From NCBI GenBank assembly GCA_038525525.1, contig JBCBHO010000001.1, forward strand, positions 558,001 through 622,000: DNA of 64,000 nucleotides, written 5' to 3'. The translations under genes and the position numbers were made by a program. The notes beneath the pieces were generated by a model that searched no databases, was not told where the DNA came from, and was given only the letters and a program-made list of their open reading frames with translations. This DNA is from Shimia_B sp038525525. Its GTDB lineage: Bacteria > Pseudomonadota > Alphaproteobacteria > Rhodobacterales > Rhodobacteraceae. Position 1 is the stretch's first letter, and every line of letters begins with the position of its first letter. Shown piece after piece: positions 1 through 7,899 of the stretch.

Positions 1-1208
1 AGCCGGGAGCCATACTCGCCGACCAATGTCGCCGCCTCGTCGCTCGTGACCTTCTGGTAGGAATGCGTCTTGATGAATTTGCCCACCCAGAGCCCGCCGG
101 TATAGCGTCCGGCCTTCTTCGTGGGCAGCGTGTGGTTCGTCCCGATGACCTTGTCGCCGTTCGCCACGTTCGTGCGCGGCCCGAGGAAAAGCGCACCGTA
201 ATTCGTCATGTTCTCGAGGAACCAGTCGTCGCGGTCCGTCATGACTTGGATGTGCTCGGACGCAATTTCTTCGGAAATTTCGAGCATCTCGTCGTAGCCG
301 TCGCAGAAGATGACCTCGCCATACTCCTCCCAGCTTACCCGCGCGGTCTCGGCCGTGGGCAGGATATCGAGGATGCGATCGATCTCCGCCATCGTGTCGT
401 CTGCGAGCTTGCGGGAGTTCGTGATCAGCACCGCGGGAGAGTTGTAGCCGTGCTCAGCCTGCCCGAGGAGATCGGTGGCGCACATCTCGCCGTCCACGGT
501 GTCGTCGGCGATGACGCAGGTCTCCGTCGGCCCGGCGAAGAGGTCGATTCCCACCCGCCCAAAGAGCTGCCGCTTGGCCTCCGCGACAAAGGCATTGCCC
601 GGACCCACGAGCATGTCCACGGGCGCGATGGACTCGGTGCCGATGGCCATGGCGCCCACGGCCTGCACCCCGCCGAGGACGAGGATCTCGTCCGCCCCGC
701 CTTCGTGCATGGCGGCCACGATGGCCGGATGCGGCGCGCCCTGCACCGGCGGCGCGGAGGCCACGATGCGCTTCACGCCCGCCACCTTCGCGGTGAGCAC
801 CGACATGTGCGCAGAGGCCACCATGGGGAACTTGCCGCCGGGCACGTAGCAGCCCACGGAATTCACGGGGATGTTCTTGTGGCCGAGGATCACGCCCGGC
901 ATCGTCTCCACTTCGATGTCGTGCATGGAGGCCTTCTGCGCCTCCGCGAAGCGCCGGATCTGGGCCTGCGCGAAGCGGATATCGTCCATCTCGCGTGTGG
1001 TGACCTTCTGCATCGCCGCCTCGATTTCGGATGCCGTGAGCTTGAAGGCCTGCGGCTCGTACTTGTCGAACTTGGCGGAGAGCGCCTTCACCGCCGCGTC
1101 ACCGCGCGCCTCGATGTCGCTCAGGATGCCCTCCACGATGCCGCGCACTTTCGCATCGTCCTCGGCCCGCTCCTCGGCTGGTTTTCCGCGCTTGAGATAC
1201 TGCGCCAT
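1..1208 (-). CDS. hpsN: Histidinol dehydrogenase-family enzyme, HpsN-like (3' end cut by window edge)
   Basis: An NAD-dependent dehydrogenase of the HisD fold; about 402 residues are visible and the C-terminus lies beyond the left edge. The N-terminus is short (starts MAQYLKRGKPAEERAEDD) and the body carries family blocks such as YVPGGKFPM, VGPGNAFVAEAKRQ, GIDLFAGPTE and EHGYNSPAV. This resembles, from memory, the roseobacter sulfopropanediol 3-dehydrogenase HpsN, which oxidises 2,3-dihydroxypropane-1-sulfonate to sulfolactate, more than biosynthetic HisD. No other his gene is nearby. The start follows a clear AGGGAGG Shine-Dalgarno. A sugar/sulfonate-type symporter lies directly upstream on the same strand. 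Family membership is secure; the HpsN role is inferred and could instead be another HisD paralogue. Confidence 0.75.
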   Translation of the reverse strand, partial: MAQYLKRGKPAEERAEDDAKVRGIVEGILSDIEARGDAAVKALSAKFDKYEPQAFKLTASEIEAAMQKVTTREMDDIRFAQAQIRRFAEAQKASMHDIEVETMPGVILGHKNIPVNSVGCYVPGGKFPMVASAHMSVLTAKVAGVKRIVASAPPVQGAPHPAIVAAMHEGGADEILVLGGVQAVGAMAIGTESIAPVDMLVGPGNAFVAEAKRQLFGRVGIDLFAGPTETCVIADDTVDGEMCATDLLGQAEHGYNSPAVLITNSRKLADDTMAEIDRILDILPTAETARVSWEEYGEVIFCDGYDEMLEISEEIASEHIQVMTDRDDWFLENMTNYGALFLGPRTNVANGDKVIGTNHTLPTKKAGRYTGGLWVGKFIKTHSYQKVTSDEAATLVGEYGSR

Positions 1209-1268
1209 CGCGTCCTCCCTGTCTGCTGTTGGTTCCAGCATAGAGCATGGCTGACCCGCCTCAAGGAG

Positions 1269-1290
1269 TTTTTGCATACGCTTGCAAAAA
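1269..1290 (-). terminator. Hairpin after the GPH symporter gene
   Basis: TTTTTGCA and TGCAAAAA form an 8-bp stem around a 6-nt loop. It sits 15 bp after the stop of the symporter gene and before the start of the HpsN-like gene, so it could be a weak terminator or an attenuator between the two. There is no clean T-tract. Confidence 0.4.
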
Positions 1291-1304
1291 TCCGGCGCCA
1301 GCGC

Positions 1305-2654
1305 TCACGGCCGGGCGATCACCCGCGCCGCCATGGGGCGATAGAGGACGAGGAGCGCGAGAATCGAGACGCCGAAGATCGCCGCCGGCACAAGGGTCAT
1401 GGCGTAGTGCAGCGCGTTCAGCGCCTCGGGCACCTGCGCCACGCGCCCCTCCGTCGTCGCCTGCCAGCCCCAGAGCGCGAGGATGAGCCCCATGGCCCCC
1501 GGTGCGAGGGCATTGGCGAGCTTCTGGCCAAAGAGCCAGATCGCCGAGAACGCGCCCTCGATCGCCTCGCCTGTCTCGGCCCGGGTGACGTCCATGAGGT
1601 CGGGGTACATGGCCCAGGGGATCTGCTGGTAGGCCCCGTTCGTGAAGCCCGCGATCAGGAAAAGCACGGCCACGGTGGTAACGTTGGTGGAGGGCAAGGC
1701 CGCGTAGAGCCCGCAGAGCAAGGCGATATAGGCCACGAGCCCCACGCAGAGGGCAACGGTCTTGCCCAGCCTGTTCGACAGCATCACCCAGACGATCTGG
1801 GAGAGGATCGAGCCGAATACGAACATGCCAAGCAGAAGCGAGAGCGCGCCGAGCGCGCCCGCAAGGCCCGAAAGCGGCGTCGCGCCTGTATCCTCGATAA
1901 GGTAGATCACGGCAAAGGCGAGCCCCGCCGTGATCAGCGCCACCGAGAAGGTCATGACCCCGTAGAGGAGCGCGAGCACGACGAAGGCGCGATTCCGGAT
2001 CACGAGGCCCATCATCCGCACCGGGCTCACGCTCGACGGAAGCGAGATCCGCGGCGCACGGCGGGTGAAAAAGACCGAGAGCCAGACCGCCCCGATGATG
2101 ACGGGCGCCACGATGAGCGCGGCGGTCGCGTGGCCCGCAAGCGTGCCACCGGCCAGCGCGGGTAGCACCGCGCCCCCGATGAGGATGCCGATCGAGGCAA
2201 AGCCCATGCGCCAGGCCACCATGGCCGACCGCTCCCGCGCATCCTGGGTCATCTCCCCGGCCGTGGCGCCGTAGGGGATGGCCACCATGGTGAAACCCAC
2301 CGTGGCCAGAATGAAGAAGCCGGTGAACCAGAGCGCGTTGAAGCCGGGCGTGCCGCCGGGCGGCACCGCGAACATGAGGTAGGTGCCGAGCGCGAGGACG
2401 ACCGCCCCGCTCACCATCCATGGATAGCGCCGGCCGTATCGGCTCGAGGTCCGGTCCGAGAGGTAGCCTATGGCGGGGTCCGTGATCATGTCGAAGAGGA
2501 GGACGCCCGTGGCGATCGCGCCCGCCAGAGCGGCATCGACGCCGAGATAGGAGGTCAGGAACGCCAAGACGAGGAGCTGCTTGACGATCACGAAGACCAC
2601 GATGCCCATATCGGCGAGCCCCCAGCCCGCCTTCTGCCCGATCGATAGCGCCAT
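1305..2654 (-). CDS. GPH/MelB-type sodium-solute symporter (MFS_2)
   Basis: A 449-residue inner-membrane carrier with about 12 hydrophobic segments, of the glycoside-pentoside-hexuronide:cation symporter family. The signature block around residues 52-68 (LLFDMITDPAIGYLSDRT) holds Asp55 and Asp59, matching in spacing and position the cation-binding aspartates of MelB. It is followed by the RYGRRYPWM loop typical of the family. The substrate cannot be read from sequence; likely an organic osmolyte, sugar or sulfonated polyol given the HpsN-like enzyme immediately downstream on the same strand. The start is the first ATG of the hydrophobic N-terminus, with GGGAGG-like bases upstream. Confidence 0.85.
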   Translation of the reverse strand: MALSIGQKAGWGLADMGIVVFVIVKQLLVLAFLTSYLGVDAALAGAIATGVLLFDMITDPAIGYLSDRTSSRYGRRYPWMVSGAVVLALGTYLMFAVPPGGTPGFNALWFTGFFILATVGFTMVAIPYGATAGEMTQDARERSAMVAWRMGFASIGILIGGAVLPALAGGTLAGHATAALIVAPVIIGAVWLSVFFTRRAPRISLPSSVSPVRMMGLVIRNRAFVVLALLYGVMTFSVALITAGLAFAVIYLIEDTGATPLSGLAGALGALSLLLGMFVFGSILSQIVWVMLSNRLGKTVALCVGLVAYIALLCGLYAALPSTNVTTVAVLFLIAGFTNGAYQQIPWAMYPDLMDVTRAETGEAIEGAFSAIWLFGQKLANALAPGAMGLILALWGWQATTEGRVAQVPEALNALHYAMTLVPAAIFGVSILALLVLYRPMAARVIARP

Positions 2655-2739
2655 GTTCCCTCCCCGCGCATCCTTCGGGCGACGCTAGCGGCTCTCTCCC
2701 CGCGCGCAAAAGGAAACTTAACGTCACGGGGCCCGCTCG

Positions 2740-2835
2740 GGATGCCTCCGGCGGAGGTACGGGGCACAAAGAAACCGAGCGCGCGCCCTGCCGATGGCCC
2801 CGTGCGGACCGCGGCTTCTTTGTGCCCCGTACCTC
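2740..2835. repeat. Inverted pair of a dispersed intergenic repeat
   Basis: The 20 bp at 2754-2773 recurs as an exact reverse complement at 2816-2835, separated by 42 bp. The left copy is preceded by GATGCCTCCGGCGG. A third, imperfect copy lies at 7771-7814. The unit resembles a GCCTCCGGCGG...AAAGAA intergenic repeat remembered from Rhodobacteraceae genomes. As RNA the pair would form a long stem between the symporter and hydrolase genes and may limit read-through. Confidence 0.7.
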
Positions 2836-2869
2836 GGGGAGCTCGAGGGGCTGGCGCCTCGATCCCGCG

Positions 2870-3625
2870 CTAGCCACCCAGCGCTGCGAGGACGTTCAGC
2901 GTCGCGTCCTCGAGGACGGCGAGGGCGCGCGGGCTCGAGAAGCTGTGGTCGGCGCCCTTGAGCGCGACGAGGCGGATGTCATCGCCCGTCACGTGCTCGA
3001 GGATCGTCACCGCGCGCGCCATGGGCACGACCGTGTCTGCCGTTCCCTGCAGCATGCGCGTGGGCATCGGCAGCGTCAGCGGCTCGCGCAGCACGAGATG
3101 CGCGCGGCCGTCCTCGATGAGGCGGCGCGTGATAATGTAGGGATCGCCGTAATCCGACGGCACAGCGACCTGCCCCTCCGCCATGAGCGCGGCGCGCTCG
3201 TCCTCCGAGAACTCGGTCCAGTAGCCATCCTCGGTGAAATCGGGCGCGGCAGCGATGGTGATGAGGCCCGCCACCTTCGCGCCGAGCCGCTTGACCATCA
3301 GGAGCGAGATCCAGCCCCCCATGGAGGAGCCGATAAGCACCTGCGGGCCTTCCGTCAGCGCCGTGATGGCCACCTCCGCATCCTCGGCCCAATCCCCGAT
3401 GGAGCCGCCCTCGAAGCGGCCCGAGGATGCGCCGTGGCCCGAATAGTCGAACCGAAGGAAGGCGCGCCCCTGCGCGCGGCACCACGCCTCGAGATGCGTG
3501 GCCTTCGATCCCGTCATGTCAGAGGCGAATCCGCCGAGGAAGACGATGCCGGGCCCCACGCCCGCGCTGCGGTGGTAGGCGATGCGGCGGCCCTGGGGCG
3601 TCTCGAGGGTGTCGGGCTCTGTCAT
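2870..3625 (-). CDS. Alpha/beta hydrolase
   Basis: A 251-residue soluble alpha/beta-hydrolase-fold enzyme, probably an esterase or thioesterase. The nucleophile elbow GSSMGG places the catalytic serine at residue 101; the likely acid is Asp197 (GTADTVVP) and the histidine is His227 (GADHSF). The FDYSGHGASSG block is typical of the ABHD10-like or dienelactone-hydrolase-like group. No signal peptide, so cytoplasmic. It is divergent from the ArsR-SRPBCC regulator, and the 104-bp gap holds a symmetric operator, so its expression is probably controlled by that regulator. A TATAAT hexamer on the minus strand (3712-3707) could be its -10. The substrate is unknown. Confidence 0.85.
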   Translation of the reverse strand: MTEPDTLETPQGRRIAYHRSAGVGPGIVFLGGFASDMTGSKATHLEAWCRAQGRAFLRFDYSGHGASSGRFEGGSIGDWAEDAEVAITALTEGPQVLIGSSMGGWISLLMVKRLGAKVAGLITIAAAPDFTEDGYWTEFSEDERAALMAEGQVAVPSDYGDPYIITRRLIEDGRAHLVLREPLTLPMPTRMLQGTADTVVPMARAVTILEHVTGDDIRLVALKGADHSFSSPRALAVLEDATLNVLAALGG

Positions 3626-3683
3626 GGCTGGCTCCTTTTTTCGCGATTTTTCAGTTGTTTCGTAGCCGTTTTGCCGAACGCAT

Positions 3684-3724
3684 ATAAGTGACTATTGACT
3701 CACGTGATTATATAGTCACCTTAT
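3684..3724. promoter_or_regulatory. Symmetric operator between hydrolase and ArsR-family regulator
   Basis: GTGACTAT (3688-3695) and ATAGTCAC (3712-3719) form a perfect inverted repeat. The centre, TCACGTGA (3700-3707), is itself a perfect palindrome on the same axis (3703.5), and outer ATAA/TTAT continue the symmetry with one bulged base. It overlaps TTGACT on the plus strand and TATAAT on the minus strand. Binding by the adjacent ArsR-type regulator is inferred from position. Confidence 0.65.
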
Positions 3725-3729
3725 GATCC

Positions 3730-4473
3730 ATGGACGCAATCTTCAAAGCCATGGCCGATCCGGCCCGCCGTGACCTCCTCGATGCGCTACGCGAGGATGA
3801 CGGGCAGACGCTCACCGCCCTCGGCGCACGCTTCGAGATGACGCGCTTCGGCGTCATGAAGCATCTCGGAGTGCTGGAGGACGCGGGCCTCATCACGACC
3901 ATCAAACGGGGTCGCTACAAGTATCACTACCTGAACCCTGCCCCACTCCAGGAGACGCTTGATCACTGGATCGCGCCCATGGCCCGGCCCGCCGCGCGGG
4001 GTGTCCTCGATTTAAAGGCGCATCTGGAACGACGCGAGACGCACACGCTCACCACCTATATCGCCGTGCCGCCCGACCGGGTGCGCGCAGCGCTGAAGGA
4101 CGCGGACGCCCAGGCCGCCTTTTCCTTCATGGCCGACCGCGTCATTCGCACGGGCGCGCGTCTCACCTTCTACCGCGGCGGCGCGAAGATGCTCACGATC
4201 GAAGAAACCGCGGAGACGGACGCGACGATCCATGCTCGCTTCAAGCCCCATTGGGCTGATCTGGCCGCCAGCGATCTCACCCATCGCATCACCGCCGAGG
4301 GCCCGCACACGAAGCTCACCCTCACCCATGAGGGTGCGACGGCGGAGATGGCCGATGGCTGGGCACGAACGCTCTCGGGCCTCAAGACCTTCCTCGAAAC
4401 CGGCACGGCACCAAAGTTCCGCGCCTCCCCTCCGGCTGCACCGGACCCATCCGAAAAGGAGACCCCCAAGTGA
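3730..4473 (+). CDS. ArsR-family regulator fused to an SRPBCC (AHSA1-like) domain
   Basis: 247 residues. Residues 1-85 form an ArsR-type winged helix (FKAMADPARRDLLDALRE, then a recognition region around TRFGVMKHLGVLEDAGL). No cysteine pair for metal sensing is visible. Residues 105-225 resemble the AHSA1/SRPBCC hydrophobic-ligand fold, ending in WARTLSGLKTFLETG. The fusion suggests a repressor whose own SRPBCC domain senses a lipophilic ligand; this is inference. It heads a plus-strand set with a stand-alone SRPBCC gene and a MAPEG gene and is divergent from an alpha/beta hydrolase across a palindromic operator. The C-terminal 20 residues are a Pro-rich tail. Confidence 0.85.
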   Translation: MDAIFKAMADPARRDLLDALREDDGQTLTALGARFEMTRFGVMKHLGVLEDAGLITTIKRGRYKYHYLNPAPLQETLDHWIAPMARPAARGVLDLKAHLERRETHTLTTYIAVPPDRVRAALKDADAQAAFSFMADRVIRTGARLTFYRGGAKMLTIEETAETDATIHARFKPHWADLAASDLTHRITAEGPHTKLTLTHEGATAEMADGWARTLSGLKTFLETGTAPKFRASPPAAPDPSEKETPK

Positions 4474-4496
4474 CCCTTCATTCCCAAGGAGAGACC

Positions 4497-4937
4497 ATGA
4501 CGAAGCCCGATTACGTCCTGCAGACCTATATCCGCTGCAGCCTCGACGCGCTCTGGGATGCGCTGACCGATCCCGCAATCATCGCCCGCTACCACTTCCT
4601 GACGGAGCATATCTCCCGCGACGATGACACCACCCGCTACGCTTTTGCGCCGGGCCAAGCGATGATGGACATGCGCGATATCAGGCTCGACCCCAAAACA
4701 CGGATCGAGCAGACCTTCGAACCCCATTGGGAGGGCGGTGGCGCGCCTTCGCGCGTCGTGTATCACCTGCGTCAGGAAGGCGCCGTGTGCGCGCTCACGC
4801 TCGAGCATTACGACCTCACCTTCCCGGTGGTCCATGGAGAGGGCGTGGCTGACGGATGGGTCCGGCTCTTTGCTGGGCTCAAGACCTACCTTGAGACCGG
4901 CGAAAGCGTGCGCTTCAACGAGGCGGGTGCGGTATGA
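4497..4937 (+). CDS. SRPBCC/AHSA1-domain protein
   Basis: A 146-residue single-domain SRPBCC protein (START-like fold), here from the ATG preceded by AAGGAGAG; an upstream GTG overlapping the previous stop would add nine residues but has a poorer ribosome site. Features are the N-terminal YIRCSLDALWDALTDP helix/strand unit and a C-terminal GWVRLFAGLKTYLETGE helix. The C-terminal helix closely mirrors that of the upstream ArsR-SRPBCC fusion, suggesting the two SRPBCC domains are related by duplication. It may bind or modify the same lipophilic ligand. Its stop overlaps the MAPEG start (ATGA). Confidence 0.8.
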   Translation: MTKPDYVLQTYIRCSLDALWDALTDPAIIARYHFLTEHISRDDDTTRYAFAPGQAMMDMRDIRLDPKTRIEQTFEPHWEGGGAPSRVVYHLRQEGAVCALTLEHYDLTFPVVHGEGVADGWVRLFAGLKTYLETGESVRFNEAGAV

Positions 4938-5338
4938 GCGCCGAACTCACCTGGCTCACTCTCACCATGGTGCTGGCGGCGAGCCTCTGGATCCCGTTCA
5001 TCATCGGCGTGAATACCACCGAGAGCGGCGCGCAGGTCACAGATGACGGGCGTGCCAACATCCCCGGCATGGTGCCCTGGGTGCAGCGGGCGAACCGCGC
5101 GCATCTCAACTTGCTGGAGCAGGCCATGCCGCTTGCCGTGCTTGTGCTGGTGGCCCAGGCGGCTGCTGTCACGAGCGCCGTGACGGTGGCGGCGGTGGCG
5201 GCGTTCTTCTGGCTGCGCGTGGCTCACGCCATGCTGATGATCTGGGGGCGTTTCACGTTTCCCTGGCGCCCGATCCTCTTCACGCTCGGCTGGCTCTGCC
5301 CCCTCGCGCTCGCCGTGGAGATCCTGCGGCTGGCCTAG
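4934..5338 (+). CDS. MAPEG-family membrane protein
   Basis: 134 residues with four hydrophobic segments, of the MAPEG family (membrane-associated proteins in eicosanoid and glutathione metabolism). The NRAHLNLLEQAMPLAVL segment around residues 54-70 is the family hallmark, including the Arg/His-Asn-Glu helix. Inner-membrane location. Starts ATGA-overlapped with the SRPBCC gene, so translationally coupled. Grouped with lipid-type binding proteins and a divergent hydrolase, it may help detoxify a hydrophobic compound. Bacterial MAPEG members are mostly uncharacterised. Confidence 0.85.
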   Translation: MSAELTWLTLTMVLAASLWIPFIIGVNTTESGAQVTDDGRANIPGMVPWVQRANRAHLNLLEQAMPLAVLVLVAQAAAVTSAVTVAAVAAFFWLRVAHAMLMIWGRFTFPWRPILFTLGWLCPLALAVEILRLA

Positions 5339-5568
5339 CCGCCGACATAAACGCCGCGCTTCGGGCGGTAAAAGACCTTCTGGTTATGCAGCCGCCCGAG
5401 CAGCCCCGCGATCTCCCGGATCTCGTCATCGAGCACCTCCGGCACGGCATCGGCCTTCAGCGCGTCGATGCGCTGCCGCGCGAGCTCCGCCTTCTTGCGG
5501 TAAAGCGCCGTCTCGATCATCTCGAGGTCTTCCACACTCAATTCGAAGGTCTTGTTATAGCCGGCCAT
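5335..5568 (-). CDS. Conserved small hypothetical protein
   Basis: 77 residues, soluble, charged and predicted helical (VEDLEMIETALYRKKAELA), with a Tyr/Lys/Arg-rich C-terminus (FYRPKRGVYVGG). No family recognised. It converges on the MAPEG gene with a 4-bp overlap of the two 3' ends. A 16-bp perfect palindrome lies 35-50 bp upstream of its start, so the gene is probably regulated by a dimeric transcription factor. The length and codon use look genuine for this chromosome. Confidence 0.7.
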   Translation of the reverse strand: MAGYNKTFELSVEDLEMIETALYRKKAELARQRIDALKADAVPEVLDDEIREIAGLLGRLHNQKVFYRPKRGVYVGG

Positions 5569-5602
5569 GTCGTGCTCATCCCCTGATCTGTCGTTTTCCG
5601 CA

Positions 5603-5618
5603 GTTTCTTATAAGAAAC
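5603..5618. promoter_or_regulatory. Perfect 16-bp palindrome upstream of the 77-residue gene
   Basis: GTTTCTTATAAGAAAC is an exact palindrome in otherwise GC-rich DNA, between the small minus-strand gene and the plus-strand MFS gene. On the minus strand TTGACC and TATGTT hexamers lie just upstream, so the palindrome would sit near the transcription start and act as an operator. The binding factor is unknown. Confidence 0.5.
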
Positions 5619-5755
5619 ATAGCCGCTTCGCGCGCCGGTCAAAACTATAATTTATCTCCTGATATCATGCGCCTGACTCGGCGGCCGCGGCATACAAAGG
5701 CATGCGCCGCGCGCTGTGGGCTTGACCTCGCCGCCTCCCGCGCAACCCTTCGGCC

Positions 5756-6958
5756 ATGACTGCCGCAAGCCCGCTCACCCGACAACTCCTCATCCTCCTC
5801 GCCTTCGGCAACTTCGTCGTGGGGATGGGCGCGTTTGTTGTCATCGGGATCATCGAGCCGGTCTCCGAGGGCCTTGACGTGAGCGCGAGCGCGGCCGGCA
5901 CGCTCCTGACCATCTACGCCCTCGCTTACGCGCCGCTCTCGCCGGTCCTCGTGGCGCTCACGGGCCGCATCGGGCGGCGGCGCGTGCTGGCGAGCGGGCT
6001 CGGCCTCTTTGCTGTGGCGGCGGGGGCGGGCGCGATGGCGCCGAGCTTCGAGGTGCTGGGAGCGACCCGTGTGCTGGCGGCGGCCGGGGCCGGCGTCGTG
6101 ACGCCCGTCACCGCCGCCATCGTGGCCGGTCTCGCGCCACCGGAAAACCGGGCCAAGGCCCTCGCCACCGTCTTTCTCGGCATCACGCTCGCGCAGGTGC
6201 TGGGCATCCCCGCCGGGAGCTGGGTGGCCTACACCTTCGGCTGGCGCGCAGCACTCCTCATCGTCGCCGCACTGGCGGTGCCCGTGATCTTCCTCATCTG
6301 GACACGGGTCCCGAAGGGTCTGTCCTTCCAGTCCACGAGCCTCTCGGATCTCGGCGCCGTGCTCCGAGACGGGCCCATGATGGTGGCCATCGGCTTCACG
6401 GCAAGCTTTCTCGCGGCGATCTTCCTGCTCTACACCTATCTCGCCCCGCTCCTGAGCGCGCGCATGGGGTTCGGGCGAGACGAGATCACCCTCGTCCTCC
6501 TCGTCTTCGGCGTGGGCGCTGTCATCGGCAATATCCTCGGCGGTGCGCTCGCCGACAGGATCGGCGCGGGGCGGACGCTGACGCTCCTCGTGGTCCTCCA
6601 GATCCCGCTCCTGCCGTTCTACAGCCTTTTGCCCGTGCCGGGCATAGCCCTTCTCGCCTGGACCCTCGTCTGGTCCACAGTGGGCTGGAGCTTCGGCGCG
6701 GCCCAACAGCTCCGCCTCGTCGAGCTATGCGGCGCGCAGGCCCCCGTGGCGCTGGCGCTCAATGCCTCGGCCATCTACGTGGGCAGCGCCGTGGGTTCGG
6801 GGATCGGCGCGGGCGTGATCTCCCTCGCGGGCCTCGATGCTTTAGGGATCGCCGCGGCCTTCATGATGATCGCTGCCCTCGCTAACCTGCGCCTGTCGCG
6901 CCGCCTCAGCCCCGGAGGCCCCGCACAGCCATCATCGTCGCCGACATCGTCGCAATGA
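5756..6958 (+). CDS. MFS drug/solute exporter (DHA1, AraJ/Cmr-like)
   Basis: 400 residues, 12 predicted membrane helices, inner membrane. The loop after helix 2 reads GRIGRRRVLASG (motif A of the DHA1 antiporters), and LGIPAGSWVAYTFGWRAAL resembles motif C and the region after it. Proton-coupled efflux of small molecules is likely, substrate unknown. Its 3' end overlaps by 53 bp the 3' end of the convergent thioesterase gene, so the last 17 residues are dual-coded; the tail is Pro/Ser-rich and probably not structurally critical. Confidence 0.85.
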   Translation: MTAASPLTRQLLILLAFGNFVVGMGAFVVIGIIEPVSEGLDVSASAAGTLLTIYALAYAPLSPVLVALTGRIGRRRVLASGLGLFAVAAGAGAMAPSFEVLGATRVLAAAGAGVVTPVTAAIVAGLAPPENRAKALATVFLGITLAQVLGIPAGSWVAYTFGWRAALLIVAALAVPVIFLIWTRVPKGLSFQSTSLSDLGAVLRDGPMMVAIGFTASFLAAIFLLYTYLAPLLSARMGFGRDEITLVLLVFGVGAVIGNILGGALADRIGAGRTLTLLVVLQIPLLPFYSLLPVPGIALLAWTLVWSTVGWSFGAAQQLRLVELCGAQAPVALALNASAIYVGSAVGSGIGAGVISLAGLDALGIAAAFMMIAALANLRLSRRLSPGGPAQPSSSPTSSQ

Positions 6959-7340
6959 GCTTGCCGTCCGCCTCCGCGCGCCCCTCGGTGAAAAGAAGCG
7001 TGCGCCCCGCGCGGATGACCTGCCCGTCGAACCGGAACATGGCCCCCGCCGCGGGCGCCAGAAGCGAGGTCTTGAACTCCACGGTGAGCACCTCCGCATC
7101 GGCCTCCATCAGCGTCATGGCCGCGTAGCCGCAGGCGCTGTCCATGCCGGTCGCCGTGACGCCCGCGTGGTGAAACCCGTGCTGCTGCACGAAGCGCGCG
7201 TTGAACGGCATCTCCAGCACCACGTGCCCTGCCTCGCAAAGCGGCATGGAGAGCCCGAGGTTCTCCGCGATAATCTGCTTGCCGAAGCTTTCGCGCACCC
7301 GCGCTTCGAATGCCGCCACCCGCGGCTCGAACGTACCCAT
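6906..7340 (-). CDS. PaaI-type hotdog-fold thioesterase
   Basis: 144 residues, single hotdog domain. The block HGFHHAGVTATGMDSACGYAA (residues 55-75) is the characteristic HGG-like active-site loop and central helix of PaaI/YdiI acyl-CoA thioesterases, followed by strands VLTVEFKTSLLAPA. Cytoplasmic. Likely hydrolyses a medium-chain or aromatic acyl-CoA. It overlaps the convergent MFS gene at the 3' end by 53 bp. Confidence 0.85.
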   Translation of the reverse strand: MGTFEPRVAAFEARVRESFGKQIIAENLGLSMPLCEAGHVVLEMPFNARFVQQHGFHHAGVTATGMDSACGYAAMTLMEADAEVLTVEFKTSLLAPAAGAMFRFDGQVIRAGRTLLFTEGRAEADGKLIATMSATMMAVRGLRG

Positions 7341-7403
7341 GGCCCTGCCCTCTTCTCGCCATCTTGCCCGAGCATACCGCGCGGGCGAAGGGAGACCAGT
7401 GGC

Positions 7404-7727
7404 ATGTGCATGTTGAGCGGTTTGGGGAGGGTGCCCGTGGGCTTTTTCCTCGGTCTGGCGGCCGGGCTCACCGTACGCGCCGCCGTCACGGAGGGCATCA
7501 TGGTGGCCGTCATCGGCGCCGGGCTCGGCGCGCTCGTCTGGGGCGGCGTCATGCTCTGGGCCAAGCTTGAGGACCGCCTCTCAAGCTGGATCTTCGGCGG
7601 CGGCACACGGGCCAGCGGGAACGGGGATCTCGACCGAGGCCCCCGCGCGTATTTCTGGATCCCCGCGGGCCTCGGCTTCGTGGCAGGCCTCTTGCTGACC
7701 AGCGCGCAGATCGATCGCCTCCTCTAG
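7404..7727 (+). CDS. Small hypothetical membrane protein
   Basis: 107 residues with three hydrophobic segments, near residues 10-30, 32-52 and 84-103. No domain recognised. The ATG (MCMLSGLGR) is chosen because AAGGGAG lies about eight bases upstream and the hydrophobic pattern starts there. A longer in-frame extension upstream is antisense to the thioesterase gene and is rejected. Divergent from that gene and followed by a repeat-bearing intergenic region before thrS. Confidence 0.55.
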   Translation: MCMLSGLGRVPVGFFLGLAAGLTVRAAVTEGIMVAVIGAGLGALVWGGVMLWAKLEDRLSSWIFGGGTRASGNGDLDRGPRAYFWIPAGLGFVAGLLLTSAQIDRLL

Positions 7728-7770
7728 GCCACGGCCCCGACGCCTCCCCTTACCCCCTTCCTGTCCCGCC

Positions 7771-7814
7771 TTCTTTGTGCCCGTACCTCCCCTGGAGGGC
7801 CGCCGGAGGCATCC
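7771..7814 (-). repeat. Third copy of the GCCTCCGGCGG/CACAAAGAA repeat
   Basis: Read on the minus strand it gives GGATGCCTCCGGCGG, an 11-nt insertion, then AGGTACGGGCACAAAGAA, matching the copies at 2740-2773 and 2816-2835 apart from the insertion and one missing G. Lies in the gap between the small membrane-protein gene and thrS. Confidence 0.6.
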
Positions 7815-7899
7815 GGTGCCGCCGCGCATGCCGCGGCTTCCGGTTCGGGCCGGTCGCGCCACCGCCTCCCGCGAACCGCGCCGGGTCCCGCGATAGCGT

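Noticed and set aside
1..1208. Biosynthetic histidinol dehydrogenase (hisD)
   Set aside because: Short N-terminus and recalled HpsN-like blocks, with no his operon neighbours.
63..2165. A 700-codon open frame on the plus strand
   Set aside because: It is antisense to the HpsN-like and symporter genes, its product is low-complexity His/Arg/Gly/Asp-rich, and it has no family resemblance. Long antisense frames are common in GC-rich DNA.
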